Shown here in pieces: positions 53,609 through 64,000 of a stretch of DNA of 64,000 bases (its first letter is position 1; the number at the start of each line of letters is the position of its first letter). The stretch comes from Roridomyces roridus (lineage: Eukaryota > Basidiomycota > Agaricomycetes > Agaricales > Mycenaceae). The stretch covers positions 1,488,001-1,552,000 of the forward strand of contig JARKIF010000014.1 of assembly GCA_029378245.1 (NCBI GenBank), given 5' to 3'. The position numbers were made by a program, and so were the translations under genes. Under the pieces are notes generated by a model. The model did no database searches, was not told the origin of the DNA, and saw only the letters and a list, made by a program, of their open reading frames with translations.

Positions 53609-54669
53609 TCAATGCGTTCTTGTCCCCCTGGGTATGCGGTCAGAGACGATGAATGAATGTCGATTGAGCTCACATGGATCTTTGTCCGTCCCGTAAGTCA
53701 GTCGACGTTCCGCGAGAATCATTTCCCACAATCTCTCCGCCTTTTTCTCCCAGGCCGGCACAAGCTCTGGGTCGTGTGTTGGGATATACCCTTTGAGCTC
53801 CTCGATGGATTCGATGCAATTTTTGGCGACGTAGGCTGTGCCAAACGAAAGGACATCTGGTGAAACTGTGAGAAGAGGTCTACGATGGAAGACAAGACAT
53901 ACTGCTCCTCCAAAGCCCCATGCTACAAATCAAGTCGTGCAATTCAACACATCCGAATTCATACTGGCTCGGGGCCATAGAACCTGGAATGAGCTTCATG
54001 CGAAGACCGCACTCGTGAGGCTGGGCCGTCTCAAAGTCTATGAGCACGGGGTGCCCTTCAGAGACCAGGATGTTGCGTGGGTATAGACTGCCGTGTTCTA
54101 AGCCCTTCTTATGCAGGCGATTCACAGTCTGGAGGAGTTCGATTCTAAGAAATATGAAAGCCATTCATTAAAATCCCAGTAAAAAGAACTTGCTGGAAAT
54201 GCCCGTCCATCTTGTCGACTGGCTTCTTCATGGGCTCCCCGCAGTCCTCCAAAACGAGACAAGTTACAGTCATCGAGTTTATTTCGGTTTGGAAGCACCC
54301 ATAGAAGGCAGGTATCACGTCGCCGCAGAGTTCACGCCCAACTCCTTGGTACACATTGGCTTCATGGATCAGCTCCTCGCGCCGCCAGCCCGACAAGTCA
54401 ATCTTCAACACAGCATCCAGTGGCACGTCGTTGGGTCGCTTGACCCGAGCGCGGAATATGGATAGGGGTCGAATCCATTCACGTTTGACTGGCTTCATCG
54501 CGTCTACCGTCCATTCTTCTTCGGCCAAGGTACGATCACCCATGAGCTGTAGACGGAGAGTATCCTCGGGTTTGCGTTTGAATAAATAGTCGCATATCAG
54601 GGGATACGAGAACGCGAGAGTTGTCATCGACGAGCATGTGGTGGAGGAAAAGGACAAGACGCGCGTCAC
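53609..54669 (-). CDS. Small atypical protein-kinase-like gene
   Basis: Three exons. The N-lobe has DAVLKIDLSGWRREELIHEA (Lys and Glu of a kinase fold) and VYQGVGRELCGDVIPAFYGC; the hinge is VTCLVLEDCGEP. After an intron (GTTCTT...TCTTAG) comes the catalytic loop, GLEHGSLYPRNILV, and VLIDFETAQPHEC. In aminoglycoside-phosphotransferase/RIO-like kinases the loop is H-G-D-x-x-x-x-N. Here the Asp is Ser, while Asn and the metal-binding Asp of DFE are kept, so catalysis is doubtful. A second intron (GTAGCA...CACCAG) leads to YVLSFGTAYVAKNCIESIEE ... LVPAWEKKAERLWEMIL. Stop at 53609-53611. A fragment of this gene is at 39606. Substrate unknown. Confidence 0.72.
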
Positions 54670-55241
54670 GTGAATGAAACCCCTATACGGTCACTGCCGG
54701 ACCTCATGTAAATACACGGCCGGTGCGATGAAGCGCACGACATCGGGACCAATGAAGGTCAGATTCAGCGGGGCATCGTGTCGCAGGAAGACGTGTATAT
54801 AATGAAGCTACCCATGGCTACGAGGAGCCGAGGGCCCGAGGCGTAATCACTAGGGTGGAGTCTGTGCGGGTATATTTTACTGTACAGAGATTCACCACGA
54901 CCAGGACTTTGACTAGAAAGATTTAATCAGACTCGCCATATGAGAAAGAATGCAAGGAAGACCACAGACCAATGAAACAGGAGATGACGCACGTCCACCT
55001 TTAAGCCGATACACTCTAATTTTATTTTGCCCAGCGCCTCTCGGTAATTTTTCATCATTTCTCGATTCTCTACATCAGGAAAAACCTCCCTGGATATTTT
55101 ATCGCAAATCTTTCAAAAATATCTCGCAGCTCAAATATTTTGCAGTCATTCTCGAAACTTTTGCCCAATGTTGACAAAGTTTCCAAAATGGAGATTTTGC
55201 TTTTCATCAGTATGACATTGGGAACCTGAGCTGGCGCACGT
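54670..55241. other. AT-rich region without a supported gene
   Basis: Follows the kinase promoter. It becomes AT-rich after about 54860 and leads into repetitive DNA. No gene is seen. Confidence 0.4.
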
Positions 55242-55769
55242 GTCCCCCCCAATGACATTGCCTTAAATGGCAATTCTGCTCGCTTAACGGCTATAGTGCC
55301 GTCATGGTCGCCACGGTGACACCTGTTTCAATTGCCATTCTGGCTCAGTGGTAGTAATTAAAGATTATTGAATGTCTTGCCAGCTATCACCATGTGAGTT
55401 CAACCCTTTTGGTTGCCATTTCTTTTTTCTTTTTTTTGGTTGAAGAACTCAGATCCCGCCGTGAATTGGCAGTTAGACACAGGTTAGGTTAGGTTAATTT
55501 AGGACTGTGTGTGTACTCTACATCCCTGTTCCCCCCACGCGGCCTCGGCTGTGAATGAAGAACTCAGAATCCACAGTGAATGGGCGAGGATCATTATCAG
55601 CAGTGAGTAGCAGTTAGAAACAGTGTCAGCAGTGAACACCTGTCAGGTTAGGCCAGGTGGCTTCAGTTGTACAAGTTCAGTTTAAAAAATGTTGCTGCAG
55701 CCGGGGTTGAACACGCAACCTTCTGATTAGGTAATGAAAAAGTCACGTGTTTTGTCATTGGGGGGGACA
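55242..55769. mobile_element. MITE-like element with TGTCCCCCCC...AATGACA inverted ends
   Basis: The left end reads TGTCCCCCCCAATGACA and the right end is its complement (about 55753-55769). The 12 bp TTGGGAACCTGA occurs just outside on each side (about 55219 and 55780) and could be a target duplication or older repeat. There is no coding capacity inside. It contains the tRNA-like unit at 55334 and GGTTAGGTTAGGTTAA. Confidence 0.5.
55334..55436 (+). repeat. tRNA-derived SINE-like unit
   Basis: A Pol III A box (TGGCTCAGTGG, 55341) and B box (GAGTTCAACCC, 55396) are 55 bp apart, as in tRNA genes, followed by T-runs (TTTTTT and TTTTTTTT) that would terminate Pol III. The arms do not fold into a good tRNA, so a tRNA-derived repeat is more likely than a gene. 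Confidence 0.45.
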
Positions 55770-55914
55770 GCAGAGGGGTTTGGGAACCTGATCAAAATGC
55801 AGTACATTAAAGGTAGCTGCTGTACACCTGTATAAAGTACCAATTCCAACTGACCTTGGCAAATTTTGGCAAAATGTGCCAAAAATACCTGGGGAGGTGT
55901 TTCCTGATGTAGGA

Positions 55915-56587
55915 AGCGCGTAGCTTGTTCATCAACTGCCTGCTGAACGAAGCAACGGAATGTATGAATAGCGTGCAGCACACCATCCAGGGCCACGCAA
56001 ACGTCCGTGAAACACGCCAATTTTTGCCATAATGCGACGGTTGGTGGGACCATATCCTTTGGCAAGTACTGATACAAGGTTGGGATGGGATTGTAGGGGC
56101 TGAATAGTGCCCAAGGCAGTACGTTGCCTCGACAAAGTGACTGAACCGTTTGTGCCGAATTTTGGATGACAGTGACAGAGGCGTCGATAAGCGCCAAGGC
56201 TTCGATGACCAGAGCAATGGCGACGGGAGGCGAAAGACTGGCTCGGTGGAGGTCCATGATGGAGGCAAAGAACTGGTTCCCAGATAGAGCCAAGCGTTCG
56301 AGCTCAACACCGATCTGGTACAGTGATGCTCTGACCGGAGCGTCGGGACGAATGTTATCAGATTTGCAATTCTGGACTGCATGGCACGTTTCTTGGAGGA
56401 CATGCCCTGCGAAGCCCAGGTTATGCCTCAAGGTCTCACCCGCCTGCGCCAAATCATTCATGTCCTATGTAACATAGATGGTTAGGCGGGATCGGAAGGA
56501 GAAAGTGCGACTTACCACGGCGAGTTGAGAAGAAGTCGAGATTCCCTCTTTGGATTGAGGAACCCCAGTCTGTACCAGGGATGCCAT
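55915..56587 (-). pseudogene. Family A copy A4, 3' truncated
   Basis: It starts MASLVQTGVPQSKEGISTSS (ATG at 56587-56585). The intron GTAAGT...CATAG and exon 2 (DMNDLAQAGETLRHNLGFAG, VELERLALSGNQFF, DLHRASLSPPV, LPWALFSPYNPIPTLYQYL, RCFVQQAVDEQATRFL) follow. Homology to the other copies ends at about 55915, where AT-rich repeat DNA begins; the last exons are missing. The frame stays open into the repeat to 55727. It lies 66 bp downstream of F-box copy F3. Confidence 0.7.
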
Positions 56588-57191
56588 AGTGGTTTGAGTG
56601 AGACCGATGCCGAATCCTCCTTTTTCTCGTCCAATAGGGGCACGAACCCAACTCAGGGCGATATGATAAGATTCACGATAGTCGGGAATCTACTCAGATA
56701 TCGGTCCGTCACCACCTCCGCTCCCTTGTAATCCACAACCGAAAGCTCCTCGAGTCGACACTTGGACCTTCCCACAAGGGCCTCTACCGCCTTGAAATGG
56801 TGCCAATCCGGGTCTGCAGGCGGCGCGCACCCATGGATATCAAGCTTGCGCAATGCAGGTAGCGTCAACGCATCCAAGAACACCCTCCCGTTTGTCCCTG
56901 CATCTCCCACCACCAGTGTCTCTAGACACGCCAGATGCAGAGGCTGGAGGATATCCTCCGCCCGGGAGGCGAGCCGAACTTGACAATACACAAGATTCCC
57001 CATATTCCTCAGCATATCGCACACGGCGGGCGAGGGTACGTTTGCATGCCAAATGAATCGGGTCAACTGCGCCCAAGGGAAAACGAGTTTGGGTGGTATC
57101 CATGACGTTGTGAGTTCGAGCTGGCGTAGTTGGGGGGCTCTGGAAAACACCAAGCGCGGGGGACAGTGAGAGGTGTGAAATGAGTCTCGCA

Positions 57192-59955
57192 CACTACATA
57201 CAGTACATCTTTTGCAAAAGATACATTAAGTATCAGACCGTGGTTTTGCAAAAGTTACCAGTAAATTTTATCTATACCCAAGAGGCACCGAATCTCTTAT
57301 CTCTGACTGTATCCATCACAGGGATCAGGGCGGCATCCTGGGGCAGTATCGGGTATACTGGACAACCAGATTAACTCTCGGTTAAGCTCTATTTAATGGG
57401 TAATTGATATTAATATCTTAAAGTGCCATCAATGGCTCCGGAGATGACTGATACCACTGCATCAATTGACTACACACCCTCGGCATGGATCAGAAATGAT
57501 CGGGGATCAAAAAATCAAAGTTGTAGAGCTGATTTGCAGCTACAGAATCACCCTATACAATACTGGCTCAAAATGCCTGGCTGGCTCACAAAATGCAAAA
57601 TACTTTCCAAACCCCGGCTTCAGAAAAATGAAATGCCTGCATTACATGAGTCAAAATGTATGGCCTATTGCTCAGGGTGTTTTGATGGTGATTTTTCAAG
57701 GCACAGCGGCATGGTAGGTATGGTGGGCTAGCAAAGCAGGTGAGCCTGGTAGATGACATGAGTCTCCAGTGCCTTGAGATATTGGTTGTATAGTCTAGTG
57801 ATTCCTTCTCTCTGTAATACTGATGCCTTATTAATCCTTTTTGCAAAGGTCACAAGTTCAAATCCTGGTACCCTCATCCCATTTTTGTTGCCTTCATACC
57901 TTTACCACCATTGCCTCAATTCTTTTGAATCTTCATAGAACTATTGCAACACTCCCTCCCATCCACTTCATGTATTTACAACCCCCATTTACACTGACTG
58001 AGAGGCACAATTGCTGTATGATTGAAAACACTGATTTCCTGGTACTGAATGATTCTGGTGCCCAGATGTGTGATCTGTAGCCTGTAAGTCTGATCCTGGC
58101 TCATATTAATTCTAATCTGAAGAAGGTTCAACCCAGGCCCCTGATTCCAGAGAGATTTCAACTCAATTCTGTCAAATGCAAGTGTGCACCAGTTCTCAAT
58201 ACCTGTGGCTAATGCATTGGTTCCAACACCACAGTGAGCATTTCACTTGCCAGTAGACCCCATTAGAGCAAAGAAACTGGCTAGAACATGAGGAGAAACC
58301 TGAGTTATGAGTGTGATCATTTTGAGCTGATCCCCCTTGTTGTGCACCTACAGGGCCATATACATGTATTGGGAGTCTAAGAACTAGATGGAACATCTTA
58401 GAATTGCTCCACCCATCCATATTTGCAAGAGTATTTGCAAGATTCCACTGGTTGTGTTTGGGTCTTGCAGGATTGTAGGGTAAGAATTTGGTCAAATGTC
58501 CGGTGGAGCTCTTGAACAGAACTCCATGGATTCTCCACCAACCTTCATGATCAAGGACACTTTCTGGACCCCCTGAGCTCCCTTTCCTCATTGGTGACTT
58601 CAAATATCCCAGATTCCATTCCCTTTGTCTTCTATCAACAGAATGATCCAAAATGATCACAAAATCCCTATGCATATAACTTTACTTTCTATGCAGGTAT
58701 TCAGCTGATCTTGGTTGTGCTGGCTTCCTATACTCTAGGGTACTTGTCCCATGTGCTTCAACCACAGAGGAAAAATCAAGAGCCTGAGCAATACAGTGAA
58801 AATGGGATTTGATGACTTTTCCCACTTTCACCTGGCCTATTATGCACCTTATGGTAAGAGACTTCAAAAGTCATTAATAATACTCATTGAAGTCTTGGGG
58901 TGCTAAGGATCAGGTTATCAACTGCCAATATCAATAGCTGCACCTAGATCTACCTTTTATCTCATTCACTTATAACACTCTCCCATGGCTCAGATCTGGA
59001 CTGATATTTGAGATCTAGCATCCTAAGTGGTACATATACATGCTAAGCTCACAGATCACAAAAGTATGAAACCACATGGAAATGATATCAAAGGTGCAAA
59101 AATGCACAGACCATTTCCACTCTTACAGCTGGTATATACACAAAGTGGTAACACACTTGTTGCCAAAACATGTGGAAGGATTGAAAGAAGAATTGTTGTC
59201 AGTAAAGTTTGTTAAGGATCCCAGAGGCAGATCCAATGGGAGTGCAAAAGCTGAAAATTGCCTTTTTGGGAGGAAAGCGTAGTGGCCCAATCAGGAATAG
59301 CATCCGAAATGCCAAACACTTTTTGAATTCAGAGTTGATGATACCACTCTGAGGTTAGAAAACATAATGGTTCCTTTGGTATGAAGCCTTGGGACACACT
59401 CAGCTTTCAAAAACTGGTGGTTGGTTTGCAAAGACTCGGCTCTGAAAAAGTATTTTGCGTTTTGCGGGCCAGCCAATCAGTTTGATGTAAAACAATGTTA
59501 GCAACTCCTGTAGCTCTCAAGCGGCTCTACAACTTTTTTTTTTTTTTTTTTTTTTTTGATCCCCCATCTTTTTTTGATGCATGCCGCTAGTCCAAATGTG
59601 CCGGCTACTCTTTCAGGATTGTTATCACATCTGGAAGGAGCCATCAATGTTCTCTTCCTATCGGGGATTCTCCGAGAAGGCCGGAGTGGACCCTGTGATT
59701 GATTGAAAATTTCAGACCTGATTTTCTGGCTATTTCTCATATATTTTAAATATGTGCAGTGGAAATGCCTGAAAATCAATTTTAATAGCATATATAGCCT
59801 GTGCCGGATGTGCCGTGCCAGCCGGTCAACTAGTTGCGGCTGGCCACAACCATATATAGGCTCCAGGTGGCTGTACACCCACTAGCGGCTTCCTTTTGCA
59901 AAACCATGGTCTGCCACCTAGCACCATCTTTTGCAAAGTATGTACTGTACCAGCT
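57192..59955. mobile_element. hAT-like element, 2764 bp, non-autonomous, with long imperfect inverted repeats
   Basis: Inserted in F-box copy F3 with an 8 bp direct repeat TGCGAGAC (57184-57191 and 59956-59963, read on the minus strand), the target-site size of hAT elements. Both ends carry CAGTACAT and TTTTGCAAAAG in inverted orientation. The inverted similarity continues inward for about 400 bp: GCCATCAATGGCTCC near 57425 against the complement near 59650, and AGTTGTAGAGC at about 57520 against about 59530. The inside is AT-rich and holds no transposase I recognise, so it needs a helper element. A T24 run is at 59534-59557. Confidence 0.75.
57778..57880 (+). repeat. Possible tRNA-derived insertion inside the hAT-like element
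   Basis: TATAGTCTAGTG (A-box-like) and AAGTTCAAATCCTGG (B-box-like) are about 70 bp apart. The fold is poor; it may be a SINE relic. Confidence 0.25.
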
Positions 59956-60240
59956 GTCTCGCAGGGGCGAGGCGTAGCGGACGCGACGGAGCGCAGGCAT
60001 CTCTGTGTGACTGCCAACGGCCTGGATGAGATGAAAATCCTGGGTATAGAGCCACATATCGAGGTGTTCCCAACGATGCCGCTGGGCCACCAACATCTCG
60101 AATATGGCTGCAAACGGCTCCGAGTCCATGTAGTTCCAGTACCACAAGTATATGGACAGAAGACACGTGGAAGAGCGCCGGAACCGCGTTTCGAGCAAGG
60201 CCACGATGCCAGGTACAGCTGTGGGATTTGGGCGAACCGG

Positions 60241-61995
60241 GATGGTCTACACCCACGGCGGAGGATACCAGAACAGCCAGAGTCCGAACAATGATTTCTC
60301 AGGTGCGTCGTCGGTGAACGTTGCGGAATCAGGTGTTGACTGTTTGACCAGATTGGGTTGGGCAAGACAGGAAGTTTATCGCCGTGAATGCCAACTACAG
60401 GCTCGGGCTCCTGGGCTTCTGGAACTCTGTTGGTTCCCCTAACGAAGGGGAGGATGGAAATGTCGGCCTACTTGACGGCCGCTTTACGGTCGAATGGGTA
60501 GTCAAACATATTTCCAAGTCAGGCGCCCGTTCCAGAATACAGGATTTCACTGATTCTCCACGAGGTTTGGCGGTGATCCACACAATATTGCCATCTCAGG
60601 CCAGTCTGGAGGCGGCGGCGCCATTATGAATCAGCTTGTTCTGTATGACGGCAAGGGATACAGTTTCCAGAAGGCTATCCCGCGTAGCATTCAACGCGCT
60701 GGCGCCGTCAAAATCGCCGATCTGACTGTGAGTTCCCTTGGCTAGTACAACCCTCCATGTCTGGATTTTTTCAGCCACGGAATGACGCATTCGCAAAGTC
60801 AGTCAATTGCACCGACTCGGCTGCAACCAAGACTGGTGCAGCAAAGCAACTCAAGTGCATGCGTGCTGTGTCGGCTGAAGCCATTCGACTTGCAGCACTC
60901 AATTTTGCAGCAACGGCGAAAGATCCTAACGGGTATGTCGTCGTCTCTCAAGCCAGTTCAACACTCAACCTGCTACTCAGGTTTCCTTGGCCAGGTTGGC
61001 TCCCGTCAGTTGACGGCCGAAGCTTGACCGACCAGCCTGTTCGATTGTTCCGCAATGGAAAAATAGCCAAAGTCCCGGTTATCGGTATGTTCGCACCTAT
61101 TTTGAAGCGAACGCTAACTCTCCATTTCTCAGCCGGCCATGTCACCGACGAAGTGGCACGACTAGCGCCTCCGCAATCTAACTTCACACAAGTGGTCAAC
61201 TCTGCGGTCGGAACCTTGATCACACCAGCCCTCAGGGCACGGTTTGAGCAGATCTACCCCGCTGCAATCCCAGGAAACAACTATTCGTATAATACAAACA
61301 CCCCGCAAGGTTCGTCATGCCGTCTATGTTGAAAGCAGGAAATCAATTTGTTCTGCAGACTTCCTCCACCGACAATGGGCTTTCTCGGACGACAACCAAG
61401 CGAAATGTTCCTCTTCCATGGTCGTTCACGCATACTCCAAGGCCAACCTTGTCAACTTCCAATTCGTGTTTGATGCCCCGTACGTTCTTCCTTTACCGTG
61501 TTCAAATCTTTGTCCCATCTGTGCCATAGTCAACCCGGGTATCCCGTTTACGAGTCCGCGACGCATTCTTCCGATAACTATTTTCTGCAAAACGCAACTG
61601 CGATGATGAACGCGACAGAAGCTCTCGTCGCTCACGAGTGAGTCAAATTTCAGGTTAAAACCACCGCTCGAGGATGATTCACGCGGCTAGCTGGCGCGCA
61701 TACGTTTCGAGCTTCATCCGCCACAATGAGTATGTTCAAAGTCGTCCCTTCAAGTCCTCATTTGCTCAAACTTTCCTCTAGTCCGAATGTCGAGAAGTTG
61801 TCCACAGCTCCCTTGTGGCGTCAATCTTCCAACGACTATCGTTACGAGCCCCAGTTGGTCATCTCTGAACGGATTGGCGCGTCAGCCAATTTGAGCGCAC
61901 CAACGAATTCCGGGATGCAACTCAAGGATATTGCCGAATGGGACCGATGCATGTTCCATTTGAGTGAGGATGTAATCCAACACACATTGCAGTAG
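60241..61995 (+). pseudogene. Type-B carboxylesterase copy E2, 5' truncated
   Basis: It starts abruptly at MVYTHGGGYQNSQSPN, without the signal peptide and first exons of E1. From there all exons are intact: DWVGQDRKFIAVNANYRLG, the nucleophile elbow SGQSGGG, CTDSAATKTGAAKQLKCMRA, FPWPGWLPSVDGRSL, GHVTDEVARLA, ATHSSDNYFLQNAT, WRAYVSSFIRHND, PNVEKLSTAPLWRQSSNDY, ending HTLQ then TAG. All introns have GT-AG, including the one where E1 has GC (GTTCGT...CTGCAG, after NTPQ). The catalytic residues are present, but without a start, secretion signal and N-terminal strands it is probably dead. It shares its left boundary with the cut end of F-box copy F3. Confidence 0.82.
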
Positions 61996-62318
61996 TAAAG
62001 GACACATTTTCACAACATTTTCATGCCAAGTATATACCACCTGTATCAATCTAAGACAATGAAAACCTTCATGTTCAACGTTCAGTGCTGGTAATAGCGG
62101 CGATTCCGAATTCCGAGCCCGCGGTGGTGCATACACAGGAGAACAAAGTATTTCTTGTCCGGTGAAGCGCAACAATGGTGGTCTCTTTGCCTCGCTAGCC
62201 AGATCCAGGTCATTATTAGAGTACACACTGAACTAGTATATAGTGCTTTTTGTACACCTTTTAATCTTGCTCAGAATCCACTCCTCTCCTCGGCAGAATC
62301 CGTTTATTCTTACTCATC
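61996..62318. other. Convergent intergenic region between E2 and B2
   Basis: 320 bp, no gene seen. The first bases are similar to the 3' flank of E1 (near 12700). Confidence 0.4.
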
Positions 62319-63691
62319 CTATGCGGCACCCTTCTGCATGTTTTGAATCACATGCGGCATCCCCCAGCGCGTACCCCCAGCCTCCTCCAGCACATTGACC
62401 CCAGCCTCCTCCCGCGCATTGACTCTGGCCTCCTCCCGCGTATGATGCGCGGCATCTCCTTCAGCCTCCTCCGTACGCCCCAGGCGTGCCATGAAGTCTT
62501 GGTCCAAATAAATGACTGCATCATGCTCAGTCCATGTTTCTGGCATGTTGGCCATGGTAGCGTAGACGGTGTCGTCGATGTAAAACTGATTCACATCAAT
62601 CGGTCAGAAGAGATAACAAGAGCCTTGGGGAACTCACAATCTCATGCAGATTCATCAGCGAACGCAAGAGTACCGGTGTGCGATGAGGGTTTTGTTCCAG
62701 CCCGATCAGCTGATCGTTCAGATTCTCCAGCACCTCCACAAAGATGGAAAGGCGGTCATAAAGGAACCGCAGGGTCTTTAAGAATTCGATCTGAAACATG
62801 ATTTCCTGTGGAAGGGCCCATGCTGAATGGTATCGTTAACGACTTTGGATATATCTGAATAGAAGACATGCTCTCACCTTTGAGTCTACTCGCCGCCGAC
62901 AACACGTTCAGGACCCAAGAGGACGTGCGGACGGTTGAAGACTCGCAATACTCCAGATACTCCATGAACCCGAGAATCGACGGGCCGATGTCGACAAGGG
63001 CCGACAGAGTCGAGAAGAATTGGGATTTGCAGGTTATACGCTTTTTGCTGACACGTTGGAGGAGCTACATCGATAGCATGAGAACCAGAGCACGGTCAGA
63101 CAGGAGACAAGTCAACTCACATGTGTCAAACGAAGATTATAACCTCCAATAACACCGTGCGCTTGTTGCAAAAGTCGTTCAATCTGGGCGAGGTCGTTGG
63201 CAGACACGGCAACGCCTGCCCCCCAGCGAGTTGCTCGGCAGCCCTCAGTGTGGCCGTGAAGGGGATGTCACTTGCGAACAACGCGACTGCAACGACGATG
63301 CCCACGGCCTCCGAGATCTCGAAGGCGAACCTGCAGGACGGGGATGAAGACATGATAATGAGAGGCAAACGCAGTTGTACATACGTTTTGGATTGGAACG
63401 CCATCAGTTCGCCGTGTATCTGAAGGATTTCTTGCTTAAATAGTTTGGTAACACCAGGCACGGTGGGGCTGCGAAGAAGGTGAGCCGCTCGGTACTTGAC
63501 TCGGAAGAGCTTTTGCTGGGCGAGATTCTGGATGCTCACTCAACACCGAGAGACATCAATCCTCGCAGAAATCGCACCTTTTTGGCCAAAGAGGGGAGGT
63601 GAGGAAAAAGGGACACGAAAAGGATGGCGGTGAATCCGACGACCACCGCGACGCGCGCGACGCGTCTTATGTCCGGTGCGGGAGACGTCAT
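62319..63691 (-). CDS. Family B helical, membrane-anchored protein (copy B2)
   Basis: Unrecognised, about 380 residues in five or six exons. The N-terminal membrane anchor is VARVAVVVGFTAILFVSLFP. Then come LAQQKLFRVKYRAAHLLRSP, a hydrophobic helix (EISEAVGIVVAVALFASDIP), LAQIERLLQQAHGVIGGYNL, IEFLKTLRFLYDRLSIFVEV, LLRSLMNLHEI, and the conserved last exon FYIDDTVYATMANMPETW, ending in a repeat-like acidic tail (REEARVNAREEAGVN). At about 63218-63226 a run of six C (plus strand) sits where the frame must change by one base to keep AVSANDLAQIE, so an indel is suspected. The start is after the leader shared with B1. It lies 93 bp downstream of A5 on the same strand. Confidence 0.6.
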
Positions 63692-63783
63692 GATTGAGTA
63701 AAATAGACACACACAAATGATAGCAGCTTCAAGAGTCCTCCATGAGCCGGTCATGATTGAACCTCGCAAATTGTACAAGATAT

Positions 63784-64000
63784 CTACGGATGTTTTTGAG
63801 GAATGCAGAGTCTGCGTGGGTGTTTATCCTCGTGCAGTGACTCTCTCTGGACACCAGAAATTTTACTGAAAAAACAACAGTTCATCATTGAATTTTTGAA
63901 AGGAACAGAGACGCACGAAAAACACCACAATCGACGTGCATCTACGCTGAGATGGATACATGCTGAATCCACTGTTCCTCGCGCCTCCTTGAAAAAGGTT
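63784..64000 (-). CDS. Family A helical protein (copy A5, cut by the window end)
   Basis: Only the end is visible: TFFKEARGTVDSACIHLSVD, ARRLWCFS, intron GTGCGT...TTTCAG (about 63920-63870), then the tail KISGVQRESLHEDKHPRRLC, IPQKHP and TAG at 63784. Splice positions and tail pattern match A1-A3. The rest lies beyond base 64000. Confidence 0.7.
   Translation of the reverse strand, partial: TFFKEARGTVDSACIHLSVDARRLWCFSCVSVPFKNSMMNCCFFSKISGVQRESLHEDKHPRRLCIPQKHP

Larger units (their letters stand above)
56653..60240 (-). pseudogene. F-box gene (copy F3), 5' truncated and split by a transposon
   Basis: The two halves are 59956-60240 (RFRRSSTCLLSIYLWYW ... PALRRVRYASPLRD) and 56653-57191 (RDSFHTSHCPPRLVFSRAPQ ... 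TIVNLIISP). Together they match F1 from its residue 60 or so to the end at high identity. The 2764 bp element between them is flanked by TGCGAGAC on both sides. The F-box itself and the start are missing: at about 60240 the sequence changes to carboxylesterase E2 on the other strand. Confidence 0.85.

Noticed and set aside
55480..55500. GGTTAGGTTAGGTTAA as telomeric repeat
   Set aside because: Too short, not TTAGGG, and inside a repeat-rich internal region.
1..64000. CRISPR arrays, rRNA genes, bacterial-type operons, riboswitches
   Set aside because: None seen; gene structure is eukaryotic throughout.

Overview
The window looks like nuclear DNA of a filamentous basidiomycete, most likely an agaricomycete; genus and species cannot be read from the sequence. 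Reasons: genes are cut by many 45-60 nt GT-AG introns, gene density is high, and the content is typical (myosin-motor-like chitin synthase, Chs7-type chaperone, expanded F-box and short-chain dehydrogenase genes, pogo-, Tc1/mariner- and hAT-like transposons). No bacterial operons, rRNA genes or CRISPR arrays are visible.

Layout. 1-21.9 kb is fairly orderly: the 3' part of a myosin-like/cytochrome-b5/DEK-C chitin synthase (to 5590); two head-to-head short-chain dehydrogenase paralogs with a third relic between them; a degenerate tRNA-like locus; a secreted His/Lys/Glu-rich repeat protein with Kex2-type KR sites and an in-frame TAG; a type-B carboxylesterase; a secreted lysophospholipase; a hemerythrin-like protein; and a conserved nuclear-looking protein of unknown function.

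22-42 kb and 54-64 kb are accessory, duplicated DNA. An unrecognised all-helical family (called A here) has four complete or nearly complete copies plus one at the window edge and several relics. It is repeatedly found just downstream of an F-box gene (66-69 bp gap) and just upstream of a second unrecognised membrane-anchored helical family (called B; 93-118 bp gap). This repeated F-box/A/B arrangement is the best candidate here for an undescribed genetic module. It is mixed with two nearly identical intronless haloacid-dehalogenase-like genes, a 3340 bp Tc1/mariner-like element with 37 bp inverted repeats and a TA target (confirmed by an empty-site paralog in the same window), a decayed pogo-like transposase, a 2.76 kb hAT-like element splitting an F-box gene, and short tRNA-derived/MITE-like repeats. 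36-40 kb is a graveyard of duplicated housekeeping genes: a methionine aminopeptidase 1 pseudogene, an HGH1 gene fused to the tail of a Chs7-like gene, and a kinase fragment.

42-54.7 kb holds two head-to-head copies of a large multi-pass membrane protein (family D) flanking an F-box gene with a premature TAG and an intact Chs7-like chitin-synthase export chaperone, followed by a small atypical kinase. The chitin synthase and the Chs7-like protein should act in the same secretion and cell-wall pathway; no other pathway-level link between neighbours can be shown.

Several otherwise conserved genes carry single-base frameshifts or GAG-to-TAG stops. These may be real decay or assembly/base-calling errors, and are noted gene by gene. 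Exon boundaries were read by eye from splice signals and from comparing paralogs.
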